A DNA stretch of 64,000 bases from Ramlibacter sp. Leaf400 (GTDB taxonomy: Bacteria; Pseudomonadota; Gammaproteobacteria; Burkholderiales; Burkholderiaceae_C): contig NZ_LMQL01000008.1 in assembly GCF_001424545.1 (NCBI RefSeq), positions 248,001 through 312,000 of the forward strand, in the 5' to 3' direction. Shown one piece after another: positions 47,881-58,500 of the stretch; position 1 is the stretch's first letter, and every line of letters begins with the position of its first letter. The notes below the pieces were generated by a model that saw only the letters and a program-made list of their open reading frames with translations, did not search any database and was not told the origin of the DNA. Position numbers and translations under genes: made by a program.

Positions 47881-47916
47881 CTCGGGAATGCCCGAGCGCG
47901 GTGGCATGCCACCGCG
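47881..47916. promoter_or_regulatory. Adjacent hairpin and 20-bp perfect palindrome upstream of phoX
   Basis: CTCGGG-AATG-CCCGAG (47881-47896) abuts CGCGGTGGCATGCCACCGCG (47897-47916), a perfect 20-bp palindrome. They lie between the start of phoX and the end of lrp, both on the minus strand. The second looks like a dimer-binding operator, or the pair may be a weak lrp terminator; there is no T run. Confidence 0.5.
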
Positions 47917-47966
47917 GTGGTTTCACACTCCGGTCATCGCCGCGTGATGTCGCGGCGGACATGGGA

Positions 47967-48455
47967 TCAGGGCGCGGGTTCCGCGCCCAGGTGCCCCAGC
48001 GGCAGGCTGCTGCTGGCCTTGACCTCGCCCAGCGAGAAGCTGGTGTGGATGTCCTTCACGTTGGGCAGGTTGATCAGCACCTTGCGCGCGAACTGCGAAA
48101 AGGCGTCCAGGTCGCTGGACACGACCTGCAGCTCGAAGGTGCCCGCGCCGCTGATGTAGTGGCAGGACACGATCTCGGGGATGCGGCGGATCGCCTCCTC
48201 CATCTCGCGCGTGCGCTCGCCCGTGTTGCGGTCCGCGTCCAGCCGCACGAAGGCCAGCACGCCCAGCCCGATCCTGTGGCGGTCGATCTCGGCGTGGTAG
48301 CCCTTGATGTAGCCGGCCTCCTCCAGCGCGCGCACCCGCCGCCAGCAGGGCGCGGCCGAGAGGCCCACGCGCTGGGCCAGTTCGGCGTTGGTCAGGCGCG
48401 CGTCGGCCTGCAGCTCTAGCAGGATGCGCAGGTCGAACTTGTCGAGTCTTTCCAT
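47967..48455 (-). CDS. Lrp/AsnC-family transcriptional regulator
   Basis: The 162-residue protein has an N-terminal winged helix (MERLDKFDLRILLELQADARLTNAELAQRVGLSAAPCWRRV split near residues 1-42) and a RAM ligand domain (EIVSCHYISGAGTFELQVVSSD). Such regulators sense amino or 2-oxo acids. It diverges from the fused 2-oxoacid oxidoreductase gene over 117 nt, which makes that gene the likely target. The ATG at 48455 is favoured over 48476, as the family starts near the MERLDKFD pattern. Confidence 0.92.
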   Translation of the reverse strand: MERLDKFDLRILLELQADARLTNAELAQRVGLSAAPCWRRVRALEEAGYIKGYHAEIDRHRIGLGVLAFVRLDADRNTGERTREMEEAIRRIPEIVSCHYISGAGTFELQVVSSDLDAFSQFARKVLINLPNVKDIHTSFSLGEVKASSSLPLGHLGAEPAP

Positions 48456-48572
48456 GATTGGGCGATTTGAGAGCAATCCTTTCTCATCCTAGCCCGATCC
48501 GGGCATCAAAAGCAAAGACATATCTGGGCTGGTTGCATACACTTTGCTGCTTAGCCCCGGAGACAAGCCAAA

Positions 48573-51500
48573 GTGAACGCCCCCCTGCCCGAACACATCC
48601 GCAAGGCGCTCGAGACCGTCACGCTCGACGACAAGTACTCCCTCGATTACGGGCGTGCCTTTATGAGTGGCGTGCAGGCCCTGGTCAAGCTGCCCATGCT
48701 GCAGCGCCAGCGCGATGCCCTGGTGGGCAAGAACACCGCCGGCTTCATCAGCGGCTACCGCGGTTCGCCCCTGGGCGGCTACGACCAGGCGCTGTGGAAG
48801 GCCAAGAAGTACCTGCAGGCGCAGAACGTGGTGTTCCAGCCGGGCGTGAACGAGGAACTGGCCGCCACCGCCCTCTGGGGCACGCAGCAGCTCGGGTTCG
48901 CGCCCCGGGACCAGCAGAAGTTCGACGGCGTGTTCGGCATCTGGTACGGCAAGGGCCCGGGCGTGGACCGCTGCTCCGACGTCTTCAAGCACGCCAACAT
49001 GGCCGGCACCACGCCCTGGGGCGGCGTCATCGCGGTGGCGGGCGACGACCACGTGGCCAAGAGCTCCACGGCGGCCCACCAGAGCGACCACATCTTCAAG
49101 GCCTGCGGACTGCCGGTGTTCTTCCCGACCACGGTGCAGGAGATCCTGGACCTGGGCGTGCACGCCTTCGCCATGAGCCGTTACGCCGGCGTGTGGACCG
49201 GCATGAAGACCATCCAGGAGATCGTCGAATCCAGCGCCACCGCCATGATCGACCCCGAGCGGGTGCAGGTGGTGCTGCCGCAGGACTTCGCCATGCCGCC
49301 CGGCGGCGTGCACATCCGCTGGCCGGACCACGCGCTGGAGCAGGAGGCGCGCCTGTTCGACTACAAGTGGTATGCCGCGCTGGCGTACGTGCGGGCCAAC
49401 CGCCTGAACTACAACGTGATCGAGGGGCCGAACGACCGCTTCGGCATCATCGCCAGCGGCAAGGCCTACAACGACACCCGCCAGGCGCTGGCCGACCTGG
49501 GGCTGGACGACGAGACCTGCCGCCGCCTGGGCATCCGCCTGCACAAGGTGACGGTGGTGTGGCCGCTGGAGGCGCAGATCACGCGCGAGTTCGCCGCCGG
49601 CCTGCGCGAGATCCTGGTGGTGGAGGAAAAGCGCCAGGTCATCGAATACCAGCTGAAGGAAGAGCTGTACAACTGGCGCGCCGACGTGCGGCCCACGGTG
49701 GTGGGCAAGTTCGACGAGGCCGACGGCGACTTCAACGGCGGCGAATGGTCCCGCCCCAACCCCACCGCCAACACGCTGCTGCGCGCCAACGCCGACCTGT
49801 CGCCGGCCCTGATCGCGCGTGCCATCGCCCGGCGGCTGCGCAAGCAGGGCCTGGACGCCGACACGCTGGCGCGCATCGACGCGCAGCTGGCCATCCTGGA
49901 GGCCAAGGAGCGCTCGATGCAGGTGCTGGAGGTCAAGGCCGACCGCCAGCCCTGGTTCTGCTCCGGCTGCCCGCACAACACGTCCACCGTGGTGCCGGAA
50001 GGCTCGCGCGCGATGGCCGGCATCGGCTGCCACTTCATGGCCACCTGGATGGACCGCGCCACCGTCGGCTTCACCCAGATGGGCGGCGAAGGCGTGCCCT
50101 GGGTCGGCCAGGCGCCCTTCACCGGCGAGAAGCACGTGTTCGCCAACCTGGGCGACGGCACCTACTTCCACAGCGGCCTGCTGGCGATCCGCCAGTCGAT
50201 CGCCTCGGGCGTGAACATCACCTACAAGCTGCTGTACAACGACGCGGTCGCGATGACCGGCGGCCAGCAGGTGGGCGAGCGGCCCGAGGGCCATTCCGTG
50301 CTGCAGATCGCGCAGAGCCTGGTGGCCGAGGGCGTGCGCAAGCTGGTGGTGGTGACCGACGAGCCCGAAAAGTACACGGTGGCCAAGCTCCCGCCCGGCG
50401 TGGCCGTGGAGCACCGCGACCAGCTCGATCGCATCCAGCGCGAGTTCCGCGAGCTCGAGGGCACCACGGGCATCATCTACGACCAGACCTGCGCCACCGA
50501 GAAGCGCCGCCGCCGCAAGCGCGGCACCCTGGTCGACCCGGCGGTGCGCGTGGTCATCAACGACCTGGTGTGCGAAGGCTGCGGCGACTGCGGCGTGCAG
50601 AGCAACTGCCTGTCGGTCGAGCCGCTGGAGACCGAGTTCGGCCGCAAGCGCACCATCAACCAGAGCACCTGCAACAAGGACACCAGCTGCCTGAAGGGCT
50701 TCTGCCCGAGCTTCGTCACCGTCGAAGGCGGCAAGCTCAAGGGCAAGGCGAAGTCCAAGGCGGCCGCGCCCGCGGCATGGGACGAGCTGCCCGAACCGAC
50801 GCTGCCCGAACTGCAGGGCGCCTACGGCATCGTGGTCGCCGGCGTCGGCGGCACGGGCGTGATCACCATCGGCCAGCTGCTGGGGATGGCCGGTCACATC
50901 GAGGGCAAGGGCATCGTCACCCAGGACGCAGCCGGCCTGGCGCAAAAGGGAGGCGCGACCTGGAGCCACGTGCTGATCGGCCGCAGCCCGGACGAGATCC
51001 ACACCACCCGGGTGGGCATGGCGGCCGCCGACCTGATCATCGGCTGCGACCCCATCGTGGTGGCCGGCAAGGAGACGGTGCTGCGCATGCGCGAGGGCCG
51101 CACCCACGTCGCGCTCAACTCGCACAGCTCGCCGACGGCGGCCTTCGTGAAGAACGCCGGCTGGGCCAATCCCGCCGAGGCCTGCACGGCCGAGATCGCC
51201 AAGGCCGTGGGCGTGCAGGGCGTCGGCGCGTTCAACGCCGATGCCGCGGCCACCCGCCTGATGGGCGACAGCCTGTACGCCAACCCGATGCTGCTCGGCT
51301 ACGCCTGGCAGAAGGGCTGGGTCCCGCTGGGCCTGGAGTCGCTGGTGCGGGCCATCGAGCTCAACGCCGTGGCGGTCGACAACAACAAGGCCGCCTTCGA
51401 ATGGGGCCGCCGCGCCGCGCACGACCCGGTGCGCTTCGAGAAGGAGCTCATGCCGGCCCAGGTGATCGAGCTGAAGAAGCGCGAAACCCTGGACAGCCTG

Positions 51501-52133
51501 GTGGCCCGCCGCGTGGAGTTCCTCACCGCCTACCAGAACGCCGCCTATGCCCGCGAGTACCAGGCCTTCGTCGAGAAGGTCCGCGCGGCCGAGGCCCCGC
51601 TGGGCAAGACGAGCCTGGCCGAGACGGTGGCGCGCTACCTGTTCAAGCTGATGGCGTACAAGGACGAATACGAGGTCGCCCGCCTGCACACGGAGACCGG
51701 CTTCCAGGAGCGCATCGCCGCCATGTTCGAGGGCGACTACAAGGTCAACTACCACCTGGCGCCGCCGCTGCTGGCCAGGCGCAACGAGAAGGGCGAGCTG
51801 GTCAAGCGCAAGTACGGCCCGGCCATGGGCGTCGGCTTCAAGCTGCTGGCCAGGCTGCGCGGCCTGCGGGGCACGGCGCTCGACCCGTTCGCCCGCACCG
51901 AGGAGCGCCGCACCGAGCGGGCGCTGATCGGCGAGTACCGCCGCAGCGTCGAGCAGGTGCTGGCGGGCCTGGCGGCGGGCAACCATGCGCTGGCCCTGGA
52001 GATCGCCGCGATCCCGGAGCAGATCAAGGGGTATGGCCACGTGAAGGACCGCAACCTGGCGGCAGCGCGCCAGCGCTGGGACATGCTGATGCAGCGCTGG
52101 CAGCAGCCGGCGCCGGCCCGCCAGGCCGCCTGA
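48573..52133 (+). CDS. Fused indolepyruvate (2-oxoacid) ferredoxin oxidoreductase
   Basis: This 1186-residue protein fuses the IorA- and IorB-type parts: pyrimidine-binding and TPP-binding domains (GTTPWGG, GGEGVPWVGQAPF, ANLGDGTYFHSG), a ferredoxin-like cluster site (C667, C670, C673, C679, then STCNKDTSC...GFCPSF), and a gamma domain (VAGVGGTGVITIGQLLGM, about 756). It oxidatively decarboxylates aryl pyruvates or branched 2-oxoacids to acyl-CoA. Start GTG 48573 with GGAG upstream. The divergent Lrp-family gene suggests amino-acid-responsive control. Exact substrate is unproven. Confidence 0.92.
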   Translation: MNAPLPEHIRKALETVTLDDKYSLDYGRAFMSGVQALVKLPMLQRQRDALVGKNTAGFISGYRGSPLGGYDQALWKAKKYLQAQNVVFQPGVNEELAATALWGTQQLGFAPRDQQKFDGVFGIWYGKGPGVDRCSDVFKHANMAGTTPWGGVIAVAGDDHVAKSSTAAHQSDHIFKACGLPVFFPTTVQEILDLGVHAFAMSRYAGVWTGMKTIQEIVESSATAMIDPERVQVVLPQDFAMPPGGVHIRWPDHALEQEARLFDYKWYAALAYVRANRLNYNVIEGPNDRFGIIASGKAYNDTRQALADLGLDDETCRRLGIRLHKVTVVWPLEAQITREFAAGLREILVVEEKRQVIEYQLKEELYNWRADVRPTVVGKFDEADGDFNGGEWSRPNPTANTLLRANADLSPALIARAIARRLRKQGLDADTLARIDAQLAILEAKERSMQVLEVKADRQPWFCSGCPHNTSTVVPEGSRAMAGIGCHFMATWMDRATVGFTQMGGEGVPWVGQAPFTGEKHVFANLGDGTYFHSGLLAIRQSIASGVNITYKLLYNDAVAMTGGQQVGERPEGHSVLQIAQSLVAEGVRKLVVVTDEPEKYTVAKLPPGVAVEHRDQLDRIQREFRELEGTTGIIYDQTCATEKRRRRKRGTLVDPAVRVVINDLVCEGCGDCGVQSNCLSVEPLETEFGRKRTINQSTCNKDTSCLKGFCPSFVTVEGGKLKGKAKSKAAAPAAWDELPEPTLPELQGAYGIVVAGVGGTGVITIGQLLGMAGHIEGKGIVTQDAAGLAQKGGATWSHVLIGRSPDEIHTTRVGMAAADLIIGCDPIVVAGKETVLRMREGRTHVALNSHSSPTAAFVKNAGWANPAEACTAEIAKAVGVQGVGAFNADAAATRLMGDSLYANPMLLGYAWQKGWVPLGLESLVRAIELNAVAVDNNKAAFEWGRRAAHDPVRFEKELMPAQVIELKKRETLDSLVARRVEFLTAYQNAAYAREYQAFVEKVRAAEAPLGKTSLAETVARYLFKLMAYKDEYEVARLHTETGFQERIAAMFEGDYKVNYHLAPPLLARRNEKGELVKRKYGPAMGVGFKLLARLRGLRGTALDPFARTEERRTERALIGEYRRSVEQVLAGLAAGNHALALEIAAIPEQIKGYGHVKDRNLAAARQRWDMLMQRWQQPAPARQAA

Positions 52134-52295
52134 GCCCGTCGCGCCCGGCCGATCCCCCTTCCGGCCGAGTCCCGCTGAAGAGGTCCTGCGGCGGGCGCGC
52201 CTTACAATCCCGTGCTTGCGCGCCCGGCCGCAGCCCTCGGGCTGCGCGGCGGCGCGTGAACCACAAGCCACCCCGTTTTTCGCGCTGGAGCCACC

Positions 52296-52628
52296 GTGTT
52301 CATTTCCTCCGCTTTCGCCCAGACCGCCCCGGCCGCCGCCGGCGGCGGCGACATGCAGTCCACCCTGATGAGCATGCTGCCCCTGGTGCTGATGTTCGTC
52401 GTGCTGTATTTCGTGATGATCCGCCCGCAGATGAAGCGGCAGAAGGAGCACCGCGCCATGATCGAGGCGCTGGCCAAGGGCGACGAGGTCGCCACCGCCG
52501 GCGGCGTGCTGGGCCGGGTCACCCGCCTGGGCGAGACCTACATCGGCGTGGAAGTCGCCAACGGCGTGGAGATCCAGGTCCAGCGCAGCGCGGTGGTCCA
52601 GGTGCTGCCCAAGGGCACCCTCAAATAA
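52296..52628 (+). CDS. yajC: Sec translocon accessory subunit YajC
   Basis: YajC joins SecDF in the SecYEG holo-translocon. The 110-residue protein has one membrane helix (about 23-45; LMSMLPLVLMFVVLYFVMIRPQMKRQ) and a basic/soluble C-terminus GDEVATAGGVLGRVTRLGETY. The GTG start at 52296 has GGAG 6 nt upstream. TACAAT at 52203-52208 may be its -10 box. The tgt/queA genes that often precede yajC are not here. Confidence 0.94.
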   Translation: MFISSAFAQTAPAAAGGGDMQSTLMSMLPLVLMFVVLYFVMIRPQMKRQKEHRAMIEALAKGDEVATAGGVLGRVTRLGETYIGVEVANGVEIQVQRSAVVQVLPKGTLK

Positions 52629-52703
52629 GGTCTTCCAGCGCCCCGCGTTGGGCGTCGAGCGGGAACTGTCCGCGCGCTGAACGCTCCATCGGCAACGCTC
52701 AAC

Positions 52704-54584
52704 ATGAATAGATACCCGCTCTGGAAGTACGCGATCCTCGTGGTCGCCCTGGTGGTGGGGGTGCTCTACACCCTTCCGAACTTCTTCGGCGAGGCGCCTG
52801 CGGTGCAGGTTTCCTCGGCCAAGTCCACCGTCAAGATCGACGCCACCACGCAGGCGCGGGTGGAACAGGCGCTGTCCGCCGCCGGCCTGCGGCCGGAGGC
52901 GATCACGCTCGATCCCAACTCGGTCAAGGTGCGCCTGGAGAGCACCGACGCCCAGCTGCAGGCGCGCGACGCGATCCAGCGGGCGCTGGTGCCCAACCCG
53001 GACGACGCGCCCTACGTGGTCGCGCTGAACCTGCTGTCCAACACGCCCGGCTGGCTCTCCGCCATCGGCGCGGCGCCCATGTACCTGGGCCTGGACCTGC
53101 GCGGCGGCGTGCACTTCATGCTGCAGGTGGACATGCAGGCGGCCCTGACCAAGCGGGCCGAATCCCTCACCGGCGACCTGCGCACGCAGCTGCGCGAGGC
53201 CAACGTGCGGCACGCCGGCATCAACCGAAACGTCCAGCAGGTGGAGATCCGCCTGCGCGACTCGCAGAGCCTGGCCGGCGCGCAGCGGGTGATCCGCGAG
53301 CAGTTCGCCGACCTGCAGACGGTCGAACAGGCCGAGGGCACCGAGTACAAGCTGGTCGCCACGCTGCGGCCCGAGGCCGCCCGCCGGGTGCAGGAGCAGG
53401 CGCTGCGGCAGAACATCGTCACGCTGCACAACCGCATCAACGAGCTGGGCGTCGCCGAGCCGGTGATCCAGCAGCAGGGCCTGGACCGCATCGTGGTGCA
53501 GCTGCCCGGCGTGCAGGACACCGGGCGCGCCAAGGCCATCCTGGGCCGCACCGCCACGCTGGAGATGCGCCTGGTCGACGAGAGCGCCGAGGCGCGCGGC
53601 GCCGAACTGGGCACCGGGCCGGTGCCGTTCGGTTCGGAGCGCTACCTCGAGCGCGACGGCCGGGCGGTGATCGTCAAGAAGCAGGTGATCCTCACCGGAG
53701 ACAGCCTGACCGACGCCCAGCCGGGCTTCGACCAGCAGACCCAGCAGCCCAAGGTCGACCTGACGGTGGACGCCAAGGGCGGCCGCATCATGCGCGACGT
53801 CAGCCGCGAGAACCTGAAGAAGCGCATGGCCATCCTGCTCTTCGAGAAGGGCAAGGGCGAGGTGCTGACCGCGCCGGTGATCCAGGGCGAGCTGGGCACC
53901 CGCTTCCAGATCTCCGGCTCGATGTCCGTCAACGAGGCCAACGACCTGGCGCTGCTGCTGCGCGCCGGCTCGCTGGCGGCGCCGATGGAGATCATCGAGG
54001 AGCTGACCATCGGTCCCAGCCTGGGCGCCGAGAACATCGCCAAGGGCTTCCACAGCGTGGCCTGGGGCTTCGGCGCCATCGTGGCCTTCATGGCCGTGTA
54101 CTACATGCTGTTCGGGCTGATCTCCGGGCTGGCCCTGGCCGTCAACCTGTTGCTGCTGGTGGCGGTGCTGTCCATGCTGCAGGCCACGCTCACCCTGCCG
54201 GGCATGGCGGCCATGGCGCTGGCGCTGGGCATGGCGATCGACTCCAACGTCCTGATCAACGAGCGGGTGCGCGAGGAGCTGCGCAGCGGCGCGGCGCCGC
54301 AGGCGGCCATCCACGCGGGCTACGACCGCGCGTGGGCGACCATCCTGGACTCCAACGTCACCACGCTGATCGCCGGCCTCGCGCTGCTGGCCTTCGGTTC
54401 GGGGCCGGTGCGCGGGTTCGCAGTGGTCCACTGCATCGGCATCCTGACCTCGATGTTCTCGGCGGTGTTCTTCTCGCGCGGCCTGGTGAACCTCTGGTAC
54501 GGCCGCAAGAAGAAGCTCAAGTCCGTCTCGATCGGCACCGTCTGGCGTCCCGGCGCCGACCAAGCTATAACCAAGCCGGAGTGA
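52704..54584 (+). CDS. secD: Protein translocase subunit SecD
   Basis: SecD is the membrane-anchored part of the proton-driven SecDF complex that helps pull preproteins across the inner membrane. The 626-residue length, N-terminal helix MNRYPLWKYAILVVALVVG, LGLDLRGGVHFMLQVDM motif (D1) and five C-terminal helices (LGMAIDSNVLINERVREEL) all fit the family. It lies 75 nt after yajC and 15 nt before secF. Confidence 0.97.
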   Translation: MNRYPLWKYAILVVALVVGVLYTLPNFFGEAPAVQVSSAKSTVKIDATTQARVEQALSAAGLRPEAITLDPNSVKVRLESTDAQLQARDAIQRALVPNPDDAPYVVALNLLSNTPGWLSAIGAAPMYLGLDLRGGVHFMLQVDMQAALTKRAESLTGDLRTQLREANVRHAGINRNVQQVEIRLRDSQSLAGAQRVIREQFADLQTVEQAEGTEYKLVATLRPEAARRVQEQALRQNIVTLHNRINELGVAEPVIQQQGLDRIVVQLPGVQDTGRAKAILGRTATLEMRLVDESAEARGAELGTGPVPFGSERYLERDGRAVIVKKQVILTGDSLTDAQPGFDQQTQQPKVDLTVDAKGGRIMRDVSRENLKKRMAILLFEKGKGEVLTAPVIQGELGTRFQISGSMSVNEANDLALLLRAGSLAAPMEIIEELTIGPSLGAENIAKGFHSVAWGFGAIVAFMAVYYMLFGLISGLALAVNLLLLVAVLSMLQATLTLPGMAAMALALGMAIDSNVLINERVREELRSGAAPQAAIHAGYDRAWATILDSNVTTLIAGLALLAFGSGPVRGFAVVHCIGILTSMFSAVFFSRGLVNLWYGRKKKLKSVSIGTVWRPGADQAITKPE

Positions 54585-54599
54585 GGCAGGGCCCCAAGA

Positions 54600-55550
54600 A
54601 TGGAATTCTTCAAGATCCGGCGCGACATCCCGTTCATGAAGAACGCGCTGGTGTTCAACGTGATCTCGTTCCTCACGTTCGCCGCGGCGGTGTTCTTCCT
54701 GGTGACCCGGGGGCTGCACCTGTCGGTGGAGTTCACCGGCGGCACCGTGATGCAGGTCAGCTATGCCCAGGCGGCCGACGTGGAGGGCATCCGCAAGACC
54801 GTCGCCAACCTGGGCTACTCCGACGTCCAGGTGCAGAACTTCGGCACCGCCCGCGACGTGATGATCCGGCTGCCGCCCCAGAAGGGTGTGAGTTCGGCGC
54901 AACAGAGCGACAAGGTGCTGGCGACGCTGAAGCAGACCGATCCTTCGGTCTCGCTGCGGCGCACCGAATTCGTCGGGCCCCAGGTGGGCGAAGAACTCGC
55001 CACCGACGGCTTGAAGGCGCTAGCCATGGTGGTGATCGGGATCATGATCTACCTGGCCTTCCGCTTCGAGTGGAAGTTCGCGGTGGCGGCCATCATCGCC
55101 AACCTGCACGACGTGATCATCATCCTGGGCTTCTTCGCCTACTTCCAGTGGGAGTTCTCGCTGGCGGTGCTGGCGGCGGTGCTGGCGGTGCTGGGCTACT
55201 CGGTCAACGAGTCGGTGGTGATCTTCGACCGGATCCGCGAGAACTTCCGCCGCTACCGAAAGATGAACACGGTGGAGATCATCGACAACGCGATCACCTC
55301 CACCATCAGCCGCACCATCATCACCCACGGCTCCACCCAGATCATGGTGCTGTCGATGCTGCTGTTCGGCGGCCCCACGCTGTTCTATTTCGCGCTGGCG
55401 CTGACGATCGGCATCTGCTTCGGCATCTATTCCTCGGTCTTCGTGGCCGCCGCCATCGCCATGTGGCTGGGCGTCAAGCGCGAGGACCTGGTCAAGACGG
55501 GCTCGCGCAAGGAAGACCCGAACGACCCCAACTCGGGGGCGGTGGTCTGA
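54600..55550 (+). CDS. secF: Protein translocase subunit SecF
   Basis: SecF partners SecD. The 316-residue protein has six helices; the N-terminal VEFTGGTVMQVSY motif and the LGYSVNESVVIFDRIRENFR motif in helix 4 are conserved. SD AGGCAGG lies just upstream of the ATG at 54600. The gene is followed by the DUF1631 gene after 10 nt, so the operon may extend. Confidence 0.97.
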   Translation: MEFFKIRRDIPFMKNALVFNVISFLTFAAAVFFLVTRGLHLSVEFTGGTVMQVSYAQAADVEGIRKTVANLGYSDVQVQNFGTARDVMIRLPPQKGVSSAQQSDKVLATLKQTDPSVSLRRTEFVGPQVGEELATDGLKALAMVVIGIMIYLAFRFEWKFAVAAIIANLHDVIIILGFFAYFQWEFSLAVLAAVLAVLGYSVNESVVIFDRIRENFRRYRKMNTVEIIDNAITSTISRTIITHGSTQIMVLSMLLFGGPTLFYFALALTIGICFGIYSSVFVAAAIAMWLGVKREDLVKTGSRKEDPNDPNSGAVV

Positions 55551-55560
55551 ACGCCTGCCC

Positions 55561-58500
55561 GTGAGCGCGCCCCAGCCCCCCTCCCAGGCCGCGATCGCGC
55601 GACAGGCGCGCGAGCATTTCGTCGCGCAGATCGAGGGCGTGCTGCAGCCGCTGGGCGAAGCCATCCGCGCCCGGCTGTTCGAGCTGGTGGACAGCGCCAC
55701 CAGCAGCCGGGACTCGCAGGAGCGCCGCGATGCGATGCTGGACTTCGACCGCCAGCGGCGCGCCTGGCAGGAAGGCACGGCCAAGGCCTGGCGCAAGGCC
55801 ATGGTGCCGCCCACCGCCACGGCCCGCGTGCGGATGGAGGCGGTCAACCTCTCGCTGATCGGCGACGAGGTGGTGGAAAACAGGATCCTGGCGTCGCGAG
55901 TCGCGCTTTCGGTGCTGGAGAAGGCCACCTGGGAGCTCAACGACCTGAAGGCGCGCATGCAGCACCTGGAAGGCGCGGAGCTGGCCGGCCCCGACGTGCT
56001 GCGCGTGGAGTCCGTGACGCAGCTCATGATCGAGCAGTGGGGCGCCAACGGGCTGCAGCGGCAGGTCTGGGCCATGGTGCAGGACGTGATCGCCAGGCAC
56101 ATGGTCGAGAAGATGGTCGCGGCCTACCACTCGACCAACAAGTTCCTCGTCGAGCGCGGCGTGCTGCCGGACATCGACCTCAGCTCGCGCGTCAAGCGCG
56201 GCGTGTCCGCGGCGCAGCCGCGGCGGCCTGAGGCCCCGGCGAACGCAGGCGGGGGCGGTGGCGGACCCGGAGGTGGTTCGGCCGGCGGTAGCGGCGGCGG
56301 AGGCGGTGGTCAAGGCAGCGGCTTCGGCGGCGGCGGGCCCTCCACCGGCGGCTACGGTGGCGGCGGTTACGGCTCCACGGGCGGCCATTCGAGTGCCGGG
56401 GGCGGCTACGCCGGCGGCAGCAGCGGCTTCGGACCCGGCGGTGCCGGTCCATTCGGGGGCGGCGGTGGCGGCGGGGGCGGCGGGGGCGGTGGCGGTGGCG
56501 GTGGCGGTGGCGCTTCCGGGCCCGGCGGATTCGGCGGGCCCGGCACCGGCAACTCCGGCCCGGGCGGCTGGGGCGGCGGTGGGGGCGGCAGCGGCAGCGG
56601 CGGTGGGGCTGGCGGTTTCTCCGATGGAGCCGGTTCATCTTCCGGCGGCGGGAGTGGAGGCGGTTCCGGTGGCGGGAGTGGGGGCGGCTTCGGTAGCGGC
56701 GGCTCCGGTGGCGGCGCAGGTCAACGTGGTCCGGGTGGCGGTGGCGCGGAAGCCTTCGGCCCAGGCGGCGGCGGTGGTGGTTACGGCGGCGGTTCCGGCG
56801 GACCCGGCGGCGCATCCGGCGGTGGCTCCTGGGGTGGCGCAGGTGCCGGATCAGGCGGCGGTGCGGCCGGAAGTGGCGGCGCGGCCGGAGGTGGCGGAGG
56901 TGGAGGCGGCGGCAACGGCGGCTATGCCGGCGCGGGCTCCCCCGATTCCGGCGGCTCTCGCGGATCGTCCCCGGCGCGTGGCAACGCGGCAGGCGCTCCG
57001 TCCAACTACGGCGCGCAGACGCGCGGCCTGGGCGGCGGCGTGGCCGACGAGACACGCCTGATGACGTCCAGCACCCCGCTGGCACGTGCCCGCATGCGGG
57101 CCACCGGCGTGATCGGCCAGCTCAAGCGGCTGCTCACCGAGAAGGTCGGTTTCGATCCGAACCAGGCCGCGGCCCCGCCCTCGCCGGCGCTGGCCGAGGC
57201 GATGAGCCGGCACGTCACCCAGATCCAGACCCAGGTGCAGACCGAAGTCGGCGGCGACACCGCCGGCGAGGTGGTGGTCTACGACGACGCGGCGGTCGAG
57301 CGGGCCGCGGTCGACCTGCGCCAGCGCACCGGCGAGCTCAAGAAAAAGGCCGCCACCAGCAGCGAGAAGGCCACCATCGAGATCGTGGCGCTGATGTTCC
57401 AGAGCATCCTGTCCGAGGAACGTATCCCGGCCGCTGTGCGGGTGTGGTTTGCGCGCCTGCAGATGCCCGTGCTGCGGGTGGCGCTGGCCGAGCCCGAGTT
57501 CTTCGGCACGCTCCAGCACCCGGCCCGCCAGCTGATCGACCGCATGGGGTCGTGCGTGCTGGGCTTCAACGCCGCGGCGATCAACGGCAGCGCGCTGGAG
57601 ATCGAGATCAAGCGCGTGGTGCAGGTGATCGAGCAGTACCCGGAGACCGGCCGGCGCGTGTTCCAGCTGGTGTACGACGAGTTCCAGAAATTCCTCTCCA
57701 AGTACCTCACCGAGAAGGGCGACACCCAGCGCCTGGTGAGTGTCGCGCAGCAGGTCGAGCAGAAGGAGACGATGGCGATCCAGTACACCATCGAACTTCG
57801 CAAGATGCTCAGCGACATCCCCGTCAGCGACGTGATCCGCGAGTTCCTGTTCAAGGTCTGGGCCGAGGTGCTGGCGGTGGCCGCGGTCAAGCACGGGCCG
57901 CAGCATGCCGAGACGGTGATGCTGAAGAAGTCGGCGGCCGACCTGGTGTGGTCGGCCAGCGCCAAGCCCAACCGGGTGGAGCGCGCGAAGGTGATCCAGG
58001 AGCTGCCCGCGCTGCTGGAGCGGCTGCGCAAGGGCATGACGCTGATGGGCCTGCAGGGCGCAGACCAGGAGAACCACATCAAGGTCATCGGCGACACGCT
58101 CGCCGACGCCTTCATGTCCAAGACGGAATCCATCCCGCAGCAGCAGATCGATGCCATCGGCAAGCGGCTGGAGAACCTCGAAGACTTCATCGCCGACGAT
58201 CCTTCCGTCGAGCTGGAGCTGGACCAGGAGGCGCTGGAGATGATGCTGGGCATCGACGCCTCCATGATCGAGGTGGTGACCGACGGCGGCTCCAAGCCCA
58301 GCGACGCCATGCTGGCCTGGGCGGCCGAGCTGCAGCAGGGCAACTGGTTCACGCTGGACCACAACGGCAAGGTGCACCAGGTGCAGTACGTCTGGTGCAG
58401 CCAGCGCGGCCAGCTGCATCTGTTGGCCTCGTCGGAAGGCCGCAGCTTCCTGATCCAGCTGCGTCGACTCGCCTCCTACCTGCAGGCCGGGCTGCTGCTG

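Noticed and set aside
56460..56520. Phase-variable switch through slippage in the glycine repeat
   Set aside because: Units are triplets, so length change would not shift the frame; on/off switching is not predicted.
56192..57085. Long antisense and alternate frames (Arg/His- or Ala/Val-rich) across the DUF1631 glycine tract
   Set aside because: They arise from reading GGC-type repeats in other frames; there are no ribosome sites or motifs.
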